Below are positions 1 through 9,274 of a stretch of 64,000 nt of DNA, in pieces. Source of the stretch: an uncultured Bacteroidia bacterium (GTDB taxonomy: Bacteria > Bacteroidota > Bacteroidia > Bacteroidales > CAJPTX01); NCBI GenBank assembly GCA_947252645.1, contig CAMXWF010000013.1:15417-79416 (forward strand), given 5' to 3'. The number at the start of each line of letters is the position of its first letter. Positions within the stretch are counted from its first letter, which is position 1. A program made the position numbers and the translations under genes. The notes beneath the pieces were generated by a model, which did not search any database, was not told the DNA's origin, and saw only the letters and a list, made by a program, of their open reading frames with translations.

Positions 1-83
1 TCTTCCTTGAGGTGGCACAGGAGCTTATTTTGGTAGCCTATGCCCTGGTTGATGTCGAGGGCTGCTATCATGCTGAGCGTCAT
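1..83 (-). CDS. folA: Dihydrofolate reductase, N-terminal fragment (runs off window)
   Basis: Only the first 27 codons are in the window, starting at the ATG at 83-81 on the minus strand. The translation begins MTLSMIAALDINQGIGYQNK and continues LLCHLKE. This is the typical start of bacterial DHFR: a hydrophobic first strand, the Ala-Ala region, the GIG loop and the L-x-L-x-x-D/E stretch that contacts folate. DHFR reduces dihydrofolate to tetrahydrofolate in the cytoplasm. It lies 43 bp downstream of the nucleoside kinase on the same strand, so co-transcription is likely. The identification rests on a short segment but the match is characteristic. Confidence 0.8.
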   Translation of the reverse strand, partial: MTLSMIAALDINQGIGYQNKLLCHLKE

Positions 84-126
84 GGTAGAATTGGTTTTCT
101 AGGGTTGGGGTTTGGGGCTAGGGAGA

Positions 127-1797
127 CTACTTGTCGAAGGCGCTGCCACCGAGGAACTCGCGGAGAATGGAAGCCTGTGGTACCAAGTCTTCGGGGATCG
201 GGGTGAAGACCTGTAGGAAGCGCAGGAGTCGGCAGGCCTCGGCGTGTTCAGGGGTATTGGAGGGGACCTCACGCAGGAGGGCTTCCGCTTGTTGCTTGAG
301 CATGTTGAACTCGTAGGGCAAGGCGGAGTTGAATATGATGTCGGCCTCCTCCTGGAAGGGGAAGATATTCCGTTCTTCCCCACGTCGTACGCTGGCCCAT
401 CGTGCGATGGTTTGAGTGGCCCTGTAGCTGCGGAAGTGGGCATCGCGGATCATGCGCCGCAAGAGTCGGTTGTCGGAGGAGGAGATGCGCTGTAGTCCAT
501 CGAGCGCGATGGATGTGAGGGCGGAGATGTAGATTTTGAAGACCCTGTCGTGGGGGATTCTTGGGATGAGCAGGGGGTTGAGTCCGTGGATGCCCTCTAC
601 GATGAGGATGCCGTGGGGTTCGAGCTGTAGGGTGGAGCCGTCGTAGTAACGTTCGCCGCGCTCGAAGCTATACTTGGGCATTTTGACGGTGTGCCCGGAG
701 AGCAAGGCGAGTAGGTCAACGTTGAACTGATCCACATCGAGGGCTTCGAGGGCCTCGAAGTCGTAGTCGCCCGAGGCATCACGTGGTGTTTTGGTGCGGT
801 TGACGAAGTAGTTGTCTAGCTCGATGGTGTGGGGTGTAAGCCCGCAGACTCTCAGCTGGATTGCTAGTCGCTTGGAGAAGGTGGTTTTGCCGGAGCTGGA
901 GGGCCCGGCGATGAGGACGATGCGCACCTTGGGCTCACGTCGAGCCACCATATCGGCGATCTGGGCTACTTTTTTTTCGTGCAGGGCCTCGCACACCATG
1001 ACCAGGCTCCGTGCGTTTCCGTGCAGAATCTGCTCGTTGATGGAGCCTGCGTCCTCGATGTCTAGGATTTCTTGCCAATGTTTGAATTCACGGAAGATCT
1101 CAAAGACCTTGTCTTGTAGGACGATGGGTTCGAGTTCCTGAGGGTTGTTGCGCTGAGGTACGCGGAGCAGTAGGCCTTGGTAGTACTGGACGACGTCGAA
1201 CTGCTGTAGGTAGCTGGTGGAGGGCACGAGGCCTTCGAGGTAGTAGTCCCAGAGCCCATCGAGGCCGTAGAGGGTGGTATAGAGCTTAGGGCGGCTGCGG
1301 AGGAATCGTGCTTTTTCCACATCGCCCTGTTTTTCGAAGCGCGCGATGGCCTCCTTGGTGAGCATGGCGCAGGTTTCAAAGGGGAGGTCTTGGGCCACCA
1401 GCTCGCGCATGCGGGCCACGATGGAGCAGATGAGGTCGTAGTTCATGTGGCAGGGGCAGTCCTGTATCTGGCAGTAGTATCCGCGGGAGATGGAGTGCTC
1501 AATTTCGAGCCTATGGCCAGGCAATAGGTCACGGACGGCCTTCTGCATGAGGAAGAAGAGCGCGCGGGTATACATTTGTATGCCTGCGCTGTGTGTGATG
1601 TCGAAGAACTCCACCTGCTTGGGCATGAAGATGCGGAAGCCGAGGTCGCGCAGCCTATTGTTGACAAAGGCACCTAGGGGGCGATTGCGTAGGGGTAGGT
1701 CCAGCTTTTCGGCCACCTCTAGGAGGGAGAGTCCGGCTTCTATCTGGTGGTGCTGGCCGGTGTTGCTTACGATGATGTCAATTAGCTCTGTACCCAT
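127..1797 (-). CDS. TGS-domain nucleoside (uridine-type) kinase
   Basis: About 556 residues from the ATG at 1797; a GTG seven codons upstream is an alternative start. The N-terminal ~65 residues resemble a TGS domain and the next ~150 resemble the second additional domain of threonyl-tRNA synthetase (the H-x-x-x-R-G-Y-Y-C region). The C-terminal half is a P-loop kinase: Walker A GPSSSGKTTFSKRL, then ELDNYFVNR and the IVEGIHGLNP segment typical of uridine kinase/phosphoribulokinase-type enzymes. This fused architecture is common in Bacteroidetes and is annotated as nucleoside kinase. The true substrate is not proven by sequence; phosphorylation of a nucleoside such as uridine is the family assignment. 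It sits between an M16 peptidase and folA on the same strand. Confidence 0.85.
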   Translation of the reverse strand: MGTELIDIIVSNTGQHHQIEAGLSLLEVAEKLDLPLRNRPLGAFVNNRLRDLGFRIFMPKQVEFFDITHSAGIQMYTRALFFLMQKAVRDLLPGHRLEIEHSISRGYYCQIQDCPCHMNYDLICSIVARMRELVAQDLPFETCAMLTKEAIARFEKQGDVEKARFLRSRPKLYTTLYGLDGLWDYYLEGLVPSTSYLQQFDVVQYYQGLLLRVPQRNNPQELEPIVLQDKVFEIFREFKHWQEILDIEDAGSINEQILHGNARSLVMVCEALHEKKVAQIADMVARREPKVRIVLIAGPSSSGKTTFSKRLAIQLRVCGLTPHTIELDNYFVNRTKTPRDASGDYDFEALEALDVDQFNVDLLALLSGHTVKMPKYSFERGERYYDGSTLQLEPHGILIVEGIHGLNPLLIPRIPHDRVFKIYISALTSIALDGLQRISSSDNRLLRRMIRDAHFRSYRATQTIARWASVRRGEERNIFPFQEEADIIFNSALPYEFNMLKQQAEALLREVPSNTPEHAEACRLLRFLQVFTPIPEDLVPQASILREFLGGSAFDK

Positions 1798-1889
1798 ATG
1801 TGTATTGCGTGTTGCCACAGGGCTGCTAAGTTACGCAATGCTGCGGATTAGGGCAGGGCTTCTGGGGCCCAATCGGGCGAGCGTGGCTA

Positions 1890-4655
1890 CTATTGGGTGA
1901 GCGAGCCCTCCCTTCCCTTGGACACTAGGAGCAGGAAGGCTTTCTGGATCATTTCCGGCGTGATGCTCAGTAAGAGGGATTGGTAGTGTTCCAGCTCTAC
2001 GGGGGAGATGCCTTCGATCAGCTGCTCGGCCAAGTAGTCTCGCCAGGCGAGTGGGCCAGCCTGTGGGCCTAGTGCATCGGCCCTATTGAGGAGGAAGGCC
2101 CGCTGTAGCTGGCTGAGCTTGGCCGGATCTACTGGGCGCAGGGCTAGCTGGAGGAAGCAATCCTTTGCGCTGGCTAGCGCGTCGTGGAGGTTTTTGGCCT
2201 GGCACGCGCCTCGCAGCGCGAGCAGCGCAGGCGCACCAGGCTGGGTGGGTCCCACCGCAGTGACGTAGGGCGAGTATACCAGTCCGCGGGCGTTGCGGAG
2301 ATCGTCGTTGGCCTGCTGTAGAAGGAGGTTCTGCATGAGCTTTCCAACGAGAGCGCCCCGCAGTCCATATTGCAGGGGGTAGCCCACGCGGTAGTAGGCA
2401 AACGAGCTGGAGGTTTGTTTTTCGGTGGTGTCGGGCATTGTAGTCGATGCCCCAATGGGGGCGACTCGGGTGGTGCGTTGCCCGCGTAGGGAGAGGGGGC
2501 CGATAGCAGCGTTGATAGCAGCGGCCAGCGTGTCGACGTGCAGGGGGCCGACGGCCACGATCTGCAACCCTTGGCGTGGGCAGAAGAGTTCGTTGTAGAA
2601 GCGTTGCACAGCCTTGGCAGTTACTTGCTCCCAGGCTTTGCGCCCAGGGGAGACGGGGCTGAAGTCTGGATCTATGACTTTGAGCAGGCAATGGTCGATG
2701 GCAAAGACTGGGGCCTGCTCTGCGAAGGGAAGATCTGCCAACATGTCGTGGCGCACGTGGTCGATGGTCAGGGAGTCGTAGTGCGCCTGGGTCAGGAGTG
2801 CCCGCACGAGATTTAGCAATTTGGTTACCTTGTTGGCCGGGCAGCTGAGCATGAGACGATGCTGGCTGGCCTCTACGATGGGCAGCCACGATAGTCCTTG
2901 CTGGTAGAGCAGATTGTTGAGCGAATCTGAGGCCATGGGGCCTAGGTGCAGGTATTCCATACATGCAGCCAGGGTCTCCTGCACGGCTCTAGGGGTGGAA
3001 TCCACCATGGAGTAGCCCCCTGGCCAGAGGAGCTCCATATAGAGCATGCTGTCGGGGTCTGCTATCTTCTTGTAGACCACGGGGAGGGCGTTGGCCAGCT
3101 GGAAGGTATAGCAACCAATGCTGGGCAGGAGGGTGGTAGAGGTTGGTTGGAGGCCTGTCGCAAGCGCACGGCCTAGCCAATGGGGTACGGGCTGCAGCGT
3201 GGTGGTTGGAGTGGGCGAGGGGGTCAAGAACGGTGGGGCCTCGCATGCCTCGGCTCCACGCCTTTGGCCTAGGCGGATGGCCTGATTGGCTAGGGCGGAA
3301 TCGACTAGTGTGCGCCCTTGGTAACCTGCGACCACGGGGCATCCGGTTGGCACCACGGCCTGTAGCACGCCCTGCCAATGGTGGGCATTCAAGGCCTCTA
3401 TTTGCTGGTGGGCCCACGCCACCTCGTTGTGGCTGCTCCCCCCCCGAGGAGAATTGACGGCCTCCTCGATCAGGGCCTCAAGCGCATCGTTGCCCACAGG
3501 GTCGGAGAGGTTCAACGTTGCCTTGCTGGCCAGGGCGGCCTGGAGGGGTGCACTGGGGGTGTGAGCGGCAAAGGCTGTCAGGATCTCTAGGGCCTGACGG
3601 AGTGTGGCGTAGAGCTCGCTAGGGGTGCTGGCACTCCCATCGAGTCCTAAGAAGCCCGAGGAGAAGAGGTAGTGCTCAGCCGAGAGCGTGGCCTTACAGC
3701 CCTGGAGCCTCAGCTGCTCATTGAGTACTTGCACAGCCGCCCGCCGGAGGCAGTTTTCTAGCCACTGTCTCTGGGTATATTGCGGTGGACAGCTATAGGG
3801 CCAAGAGAGCTCGAAGTGGAGCTGCGAGGCGGCCGTGTCGAGGAGCTGTTGGCAGATGGCCACAGGACGCTCAAAAAGGTCGTAGGTGGGCAAGGGAGCC
3901 TGCGCAGAGCCTGCGGGAAGTTGTGACAGGATGCTCCGCAGGCTATCGAGGAAGCCGTGGGGGCAGTCCCCCAGCACAATGAGCGTGGCATTGGCCGGGA
4001 CATAGTGCTTCCGATAGAAATGCACTAGCTGCGTGGGGGCGATATCAGCCACCCGCTCAGCGCGCCCGATGGGGAGATGGTCGAGGTGCGGCTGCGCGCT
4101 GAGCTTGGCCTCCATGAGCCAATCGGGGGGGACGAAGTCTGCTATTTCGCGCAGGATGACGCGGCGCTGTTGGCTAATCCTAGCCGTATCGAAGTGCATG
4201 CCCCCCAACCACCGCCCCACGATTCGGCCGATGACGGTGGTCGCACTATCGAGGGAAGCCGGCAGGGAGAAGAGGTAGACCGTGCGATCGTAACCCGTAT
4301 AGGCGTTGAACTCTGCCCCGTAGCGATTGCCTAAGGCCGTGAGGGTAGCGAGGGTAGAAGGGTCATCACAGAGCAAGTGCTCTAGGAAATGCGCTGCGCC
4401 CTCCTCCTGTGGCAATAGCTCGTTTGCTGCCCCCACCCGCAAAGCCAAGGCAAAGGCTAGGCGGACGCTTTGGGCGCCATCGTTGTAGCTGGCGATCTTG
4501 AGGCCGTTGGACAGCGTGTCCAGCTGCCCTAGGGGGCGCAGCGGCTGGGCTAGAGCACTAAGCACCAACAGGAGGAGCACTGGCACGAGTAGGCCGGAGC
4601 GTTCCCCTACGCTTGCTGCTTTCCGTACGCTGCCTCCCACCAATAAGCCCAACAC
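1890..4655 (-). CDS. M16 family zinc metallopeptidase (insulinase/pitrilysin type), secreted
   Basis: 921 residues starting at a GTG; no good ATG precedes the signal sequence. A hydrophobic segment (residues ~22-36, ending SALAQ) looks like a signal peptide, so it acts in the periplasm or envelope. The inverted zinc motif HFLEH is at residues 89-93, and the third zinc ligand Glu lies at ~170 in VILREIADF, matching the HxxEHx76E signature. A second, inactive M16-like half follows, as usual for two-domain M16 peptidases. It should degrade peptides or process small proteins; the substrate is unknown. It is the first gene of a minus-strand run with the nucleoside kinase (72-92 bp gap) and folA. 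Confidence 0.85.
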   Translation of the reverse strand: MLGLLVGGSVRKAASVGERSGLLVPVLLLLVLSALAQPLRPLGQLDTLSNGLKIASYNDGAQSVRLAFALALRVGAANELLPQEEGAAHFLEHLLCDDPSTLATLTALGNRYGAEFNAYTGYDRTVYLFSLPASLDSATTVIGRIVGRWLGGMHFDTARISQQRRVILREIADFVPPDWLMEAKLSAQPHLDHLPIGRAERVADIAPTQLVHFYRKHYVPANATLIVLGDCPHGFLDSLRSILSQLPAGSAQAPLPTYDLFERPVAICQQLLDTAASQLHFELSWPYSCPPQYTQRQWLENCLRRAAVQVLNEQLRLQGCKATLSAEHYLFSSGFLGLDGSASTPSELYATLRQALEILTAFAAHTPSAPLQAALASKATLNLSDPVGNDALEALIEEAVNSPRGGSSHNEVAWAHQQIEALNAHHWQGVLQAVVPTGCPVVAGYQGRTLVDSALANQAIRLGQRRGAEACEAPPFLTPSPTPTTTLQPVPHWLGRALATGLQPTSTTLLPSIGCYTFQLANALPVVYKKIADPDSMLYMELLWPGGYSMVDSTPRAVQETLAACMEYLHLGPMASDSLNNLLYQQGLSWLPIVEASQHRLMLSCPANKVTKLLNLVRALLTQAHYDSLTIDHVRHDMLADLPFAEQAPVFAIDHCLLKVIDPDFSPVSPGRKAWEQVTAKAVQRFYNELFCPRQGLQIVAVGPLHVDTLAAAINAAIGPLSLRGQRTTRVAPIGASTTMPDTTEKQTSSSFAYYRVGYPLQYGLRGALVGKLMQNLLLQQANDDLRNARGLVYSPYVTAVGPTQPGAPALLALRGACQAKNLHDALASAKDCFLQLALRPVDPAKLSQLQRAFLLNRADALGPQAGPLAWRDYLAEQLIEGISPVELEHYQSLLLSITPEMIQKAFLLLVSKGREGSLTQ

Positions 4656-4767
4656 TATACTATATGTGAGCGCAAGTTAACTTTTCATGGCCATAGCTGC
4701 GCCCGTTGCTCTTTCCTGTGCGTCAAGATGACCAGAATTGGTGAGGGACTGGGCTGGTACGACGCAT

Positions 4768-4775
4768 TACTTTTG
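4768..4775 (+). promoter_or_regulatory. Bacteroidetes -7 box (TACTTTTG) before the SusC gene
   Basis: TACTTTTG fits the Bacteroidetes TAnnTTTG -7 consensus exactly. It ends only 8 bp before the ATG of the SusC-like gene, so a transcript from it would have almost no 5' leader. No TTTG is seen 19-21 bp upstream, so the promoter is half-supported. Confidence 0.5.
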
Positions 4776-4783
4776 CCGCAGAT

Positions 4784-7700
4784 ATGAGGAGATCAAGGTT
4801 TCTTTTTACGCTTCTGACTCTGCTATGCACGTGGGTGCATGCGGCATCTGCACAGCCCCCTGCCTTCTACCTGAGCGGGCAGGTGCGCGATGCCCACGGG
4901 CCCTTGGAGAGTGCCTATGTCCGGGTGCTTCCGAGGGGGCATGTGACCCTTTCGGGCGAGACTGGATACTACCGCCTAGAGCTTCCGCCAGCGGACTCGG
5001 TACAGATTGAGTGCAGCTGCATGGGCTACACCACGGTGACCAAGATGTGGCGTGGGGAGCAGCGGTTGGATTTCAGCCTCCATGAGCAGTCTGCGGAGAT
5101 CGGCGAGGTGGTGGTCAGGGCGAATATCCATGCGCTCGATGTTCGGGTTCGAACGGGCAACGTGGAGCAGGTGGATCTGCCCAAGGTGCGTGAGAAGCCG
5201 GTGCCCTCGTTGGTACTAGCGCTGCAAGGGGCAATTCCCGGGCTGCAGATCACCAATCGTGGGCTTTCTGGGGAGCGGCCTGAGGTGCGCTTGCGTGGCA
5301 CTTCCTCGCTGCGCACTGGGGACGTTGCCAATGAGCCCCTCTATGTGCTCGATGGGCAAATCATCAGCGCGACGACCTTTTCGCTGCTGAATCCGGAGGA
5401 TCTGGGCGAGATCAAGGTGCTCAAGGATGCGGTGGCCACGGCGCTCTACGGCATCAGGGCTGCAAATGGGGTGGTAGAGATAAGTAGCCGTCGCTACAGC
5501 GGCACAGGGCTGTTGGTAGGCTATCGCGGGGAGGTTGGGATTTCCCTCCCGGGCCCCAGGACGGTTGCGATGATGGGTACGGCCGAGAAGCTAGAACTTG
5601 AGCGGCGGCTCCAGGCCCCGGCTGCGCCGGGCTATCGCTTCTCGGCTGAGTACATCCGCAGGGTGTTTTCTGGCCTACCCAATATTGAGGAGCTGGTACA
5701 CGCTGGGCAACAGACGCTTGACTCGCTGCGGGGCATAGAGACCGACTGGTACCGAGAGCTAGTGCGCCCAACGTACTACCAGCGCCACACGCTCTCGCTG
5801 CGCGGTGGGGCCAACCACACGAGCTACAACTTTTCGGGCGGATTCTTCCATCATGGGGGACGTCTCAAAGGGCAGCGGACCCTTCGAGGTACGCTCCGGC
5901 TAGGGCTGGAGCAGCGTATCGGGTCGCACTTTGCGGCTAGGCTCTCTTTGGGTGGCAGCTACGCGAGGGCCGAGACGCCGTTCGGCTCCGACTACGACCC
6001 CCTGGAGCTAGTATACCGGCTGAATCCCTACGAGTCGAAGGAGTCGCACGTGCTGTACAGCTATCCGGGTCGTTCGTTTCGCGACCTCATGGAGCAATAT
6101 TCGAGCCTTCGGACGACCCACGGTGCGGATGTGTCGCTGGCGTGCAGCTGGCAAATCATCAAAGGGCTAGAGCTGGCTGCCTCCACAGGCTTCGACTTTT
6201 CGCTCCAGGGCGGCCTCCAGATCACCTCGCCCACGGCCTGGCGCGAGCTGAAAAGCGGAGCGCCTGCATCGCAACGGGGCAAGCTGGTGGAAAGTAAAAG
6301 CATTGACCTGAACTCCACCTCGACGCTGCGACTCACCTACAGCCACTCCTGGCAAGAGCAGCACGAGCTCACCCTTGGGTGCGATGCAGAATACCACCTG
6401 GCGCGCCTCGAAGGCCTTGGCGTAACAGGCTACGGGCTCTTTGGCAACGTGATGTCGGCTGCGGCGATAGACAACGGGATTACGGGGTCGCGCCGCCCGC
6501 GGGTCAACGGCCAAAAGGTCCAGATGCGCGATGTGGGCCTGGGGTTCCTGGCGGGCGCAACGGTCTTCCGCCAATACGATCTCTTTGCGTCGATCAAGTA
6601 CGATGCGGCCTCTCAACTTCCCAAGGACAAACGGTGGAACTCCGCCTGGGCGGTTGGGGTAGGCTGGGATCTCAAGCCCTACCCGTGGATCCGCACCCTC
6701 AAGTGGCTTCGCGGGCTCAACCTTCGGGGTTCCTTTGGATACACGGCCAACTTGGCTGGTATATCGCCTGCGCACACTATCAGCACGTTCCTCTTTTCCC
6801 CAGAATCCTACGCTGGCCTAAGGCCCATGGAGCTCGCAGCCATCCCCAACCAACACCTCCAGGCGGAGCAGAACCAGATTTACGACCTTGGCCTTAGCTT
6901 GGAGTTCCCCCAGGTGTCGCTGAGCATTTCGCTCTATCGTCGCATCACCAAAGAGGCCCTACTGGATGTGCCCATTGTGCCCAGCGCTGGTTTTGAGTAT
7001 CAATTCCAGAACATCGGCACCCTCTGCAACGAGGGGCTGGAGGGGAGCATGCGCATTCGCGTACTCGAGCTCCACGACTGGGGGCTGACCTTCAATGCCA
7101 ACGCGGCATACAATAGGAACAAGGTGGTACACCTCAACGGCAAGCCTCGCCTCTTTGCCTCGCTGGAGTCTGTGGTTCCGGAATACGAGGTGGGCAAGCC
7201 GACCGATGGGGTATGGGGGCTTCAGGCTCTGGGCATCAACCCGCTCACGGGGCTTCCCACCTTCCAGGATGCGCAGGGGGTAGAGCAAGACGTCTACCAC
7301 ACCTTTACCCGCGAAGACTACATCTGGCTTGGTCACTCCACCCCTCCACTCTATGGCAGCTTTAGCCTCACGCTGAGCTGGAAGAACCTCAGCCTCGACC
7401 TAGACTTCTACTACGCCCTCGGAGCCTACCGCATGCTCTCCTACGCCTACGTACGCGATGGATCCAATGCGCATCTCAACGCCCTGCGGGGGCAAGTAGC
7501 CAATACGTGGTGGAAGCCTGGCGATGTGAACTGCCGCTACCCCAACCCCTTCATGCTCTCGTCTGGCTACGAGAATGCCCGCAGCACCCCCTCCACCAAC
7601 ACAGTATACCGCACCGACCTGCTCCGCTGGTCGAGCCTCTCCCTGCGCTACCGGCTACCCGAGGGCTTACTTCAACGCATGCACAATGTGATAAAGTACG

Positions 7701-7828
7701 GCTACCTGAGCTTCCAAGCAGCCAATATCCATACGTTCTCAGCCTTCAAGGCTAGCGATCCAGAAACAGGCGACCTCATCGCCTCGCTCCCCCCCACGCT
7801 CACCCTCAACCTCTCGCTCTCATTCTAG
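4784..7828 (+). CDS. SusC/RagA-family TonB-dependent outer-membrane receptor
   Basis: 1014 residues. It has a signal peptide (MRRSRFLFTLLTLLCTWVHA...SAQ). A carboxypeptidase-regulatory-like beta domain (~30-110) begins FYLSGQVRDAHGPLESAYV. The plug (~120-240) contains LRGTSSL...EPLYVLDGQ and ends in LKDAVATALYGIRAANGVV, the SusC signature. A long beta-barrel follows and ends in an aromatic-rich strand (LTLNLSLSF). It imports a nutrient too large for porins (glycan or peptide) using TonB energy. The SusD partner starts 2 bp downstream. No anti-sigma/ECF pair or glycosidase lies nearby, so the substrate cannot be inferred. Confidence 0.93.
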   Translation: MRRSRFLFTLLTLLCTWVHAASAQPPAFYLSGQVRDAHGPLESAYVRVLPRGHVTLSGETGYYRLELPPADSVQIECSCMGYTTVTKMWRGEQRLDFSLHEQSAEIGEVVVRANIHALDVRVRTGNVEQVDLPKVREKPVPSLVLALQGAIPGLQITNRGLSGERPEVRLRGTSSLRTGDVANEPLYVLDGQIISATTFSLLNPEDLGEIKVLKDAVATALYGIRAANGVVEISSRRYSGTGLLVGYRGEVGISLPGPRTVAMMGTAEKLELERRLQAPAAPGYRFSAEYIRRVFSGLPNIEELVHAGQQTLDSLRGIETDWYRELVRPTYYQRHTLSLRGGANHTSYNFSGGFFHHGGRLKGQRTLRGTLRLGLEQRIGSHFAARLSLGGSYARAETPFGSDYDPLELVYRLNPYESKESHVLYSYPGRSFRDLMEQYSSLRTTHGADVSLACSWQIIKGLELAASTGFDFSLQGGLQITSPTAWRELKSGAPASQRGKLVESKSIDLNSTSTLRLTYSHSWQEQHELTLGCDAEYHLARLEGLGVTGYGLFGNVMSAAAIDNGITGSRRPRVNGQKVQMRDVGLGFLAGATVFRQYDLFASIKYDAASQLPKDKRWNSAWAVGVGWDLKPYPWIRTLKWLRGLNLRGSFGYTANLAGISPAHTISTFLFSPESYAGLRPMELAAIPNQHLQAEQNQIYDLGLSLEFPQVSLSISLYRRITKEALLDVPIVPSAGFEYQFQNIGTLCNEGLEGSMRIRVLELHDWGLTFNANAAYNRNKVVHLNGKPRLFASLESVVPEYEVGKPTDGVWGLQALGINPLTGLPTFQDAQGVEQDVYHTFTREDYIWLGHSTPPLYGSFSLTLSWKNLSLDLDFYYALGAYRMLSYAYVRDGSNAHLNALRGQVANTWWKPGDVNCRYPNPFMLSSGYENARSTPSTNTVYRTDLLRWSSLSLRYRLPEGLLQRMHNVIKYGYLSFQAANIHTFSAFKASDPETGDLIASLPPTLTLNLSLSF

Positions 7829-7830
7829 CT

Positions 7831-9237
7831 ATGCGCTTTCGTATTTTTCTTCTCCTGGTTAGCCTGCTGTGCTGTTGGACATCGTGCAGCCTGGAGGTCC
7901 CGCTCGAAGATCGGGTGTCAGACCCTGGGGCCATTACCTCCATTGCTGCGGCCGAGCGTGCGGCTGCAGCTGCGTACCTCTCCTACACAGGGTGGCAGTA
8001 TACCCTCCAGTACTCCATCCTTGCCGGTGACTTCCGCCCCTCCTCCTGGCTCAGCAGTGCGCCGGCACAGCAGCAGCTCTACCTATGGGCGCCGCAAGCG
8101 CTCATCGACCTCAGCAACACCCTCTGGCGTGAGCACTACCACACCATCACGCTATGCAACGTTCTGCTGACGCGCATTGGGGGTGTGCAGGCTACTGCGC
8201 CGGGCGAGCTGCAAAGGCGTCGGGCCCTAGAAGGCACCACCCTCCTGCTCAAAGCACAATGCTACCTCCAGCTCTTGCAGCTCTATGCCCCTAGCCCCGC
8301 AAAGGTTCCGGGCACCACGCCCGCCATCCCTCTCAGGGATGCCGTAGAAGCCAGTCCGGCCCCACGCGCCTCCATAGCGGAAGCCGTCCAAGAGATCAAG
8401 AGGCTCATCAGCCTCGCCCTGCCGCTAGTTGTAGACAACAATGCGCTAGACGCCCACTGGCTTGGCTACCCCGCATGTCTGCTCCTCTCGGCCCAGCTAG
8501 CACTCTGGCAAGGGGACTACGTGCAGGCAGCCCAAGAAGCCCAACGACTCCTAGCGCTCTACCCCCAGCTACTAGAGGCGGCCCCTAGCAACTTCTACCA
8601 GACCATGTGGGGCGGCAGTAGCCCGGGCGATGCCCTCTTCCTATACGACCTCTCGCGCCTGGGAGGCGCCTCGCGCCCATTCCAGGATAACCTCCAATAC
8701 GACCCTCTCTGGGGCGACTTCTTCCTCATCCCCCCGCACGAAGCCCTTAGCCCAGACGACGCGCGAAAAAGTGCCTACGAGCTGCCGTTCTCGGCCCCCG
8801 ATGGCACCACAGCCCTCCTCTGGGGCAAGTACAATGCCATGAACCGCCAGGGGGTGGAGTACCACGATCTCTACGCCGCCCGGGCGACCGAGGCGCTCTT
8901 CATATGCGCCGAGGCCTTGGCTCACCTCAACGATCTCCATGGAGCCCAACAGCTACTCGAGGGCCACCTGCGCCACGTGGGACTCCCAAAAACCCTTGCT
9001 CCCAGCACCCAGAAAGAGCTCCTGGCGCAGATTCTACAGGAGAAGCGAATAGAATTTCGCGGCGAGGGGGTCAGCTTCTTCGATGCCAAACGCTGCGCCG
9101 TGGCTCCACTCGCACGCTACACGCCGGGGGGCAAGTTGCTCTCGTCTATCTTACCAGACGACTACCGCTGGTGCTGGCCCATCCCCAAAGCTGAGCTACG
9201 CCTCTCCGAGGGCATGACCCAGAACCCTGGATGGTAG
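7831..9237 (+). CDS. SusD/RagB-family nutrient-binding outer-membrane lipoprotein
   Basis: 468 residues with a lipoprotein signal (lipobox ending WTSC at about residue 19). It has a helical TPR-like body and the late IFICAEALAHL and QEKRIEFRGEGVSFFDAKR segments found near the C-terminus of SusD proteins. SusD forms the lid over the SusC barrel and captures substrate at the cell surface. Translational coupling with the upstream SusC gene (2 bp gap) supports a SusCD complex. Confidence 0.9.
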   Translation: MRFRIFLLLVSLLCCWTSCSLEVPLEDRVSDPGAITSIAAAERAAAAAYLSYTGWQYTLQYSILAGDFRPSSWLSSAPAQQQLYLWAPQALIDLSNTLWREHYHTITLCNVLLTRIGGVQATAPGELQRRRALEGTTLLLKAQCYLQLLQLYAPSPAKVPGTTPAIPLRDAVEASPAPRASIAEAVQEIKRLISLALPLVVDNNALDAHWLGYPACLLLSAQLALWQGDYVQAAQEAQRLLALYPQLLEAAPSNFYQTMWGGSSPGDALFLYDLSRLGGASRPFQDNLQYDPLWGDFFLIPPHEALSPDDARKSAYELPFSAPDGTTALLWGKYNAMNRQGVEYHDLYAARATEALFICAEALAHLNDLHGAQQLLEGHLRHVGLPKTLAPSTQKELLAQILQEKRIEFRGEGVSFFDAKRCAVAPLARYTPGGKLLSSILPDDYRWCWPIPKAELRLSEGMTQNPGW

Positions 9238-9274
9238 CAGATACTCGAAGCCTCATCTTAAACCTCAATAAACC

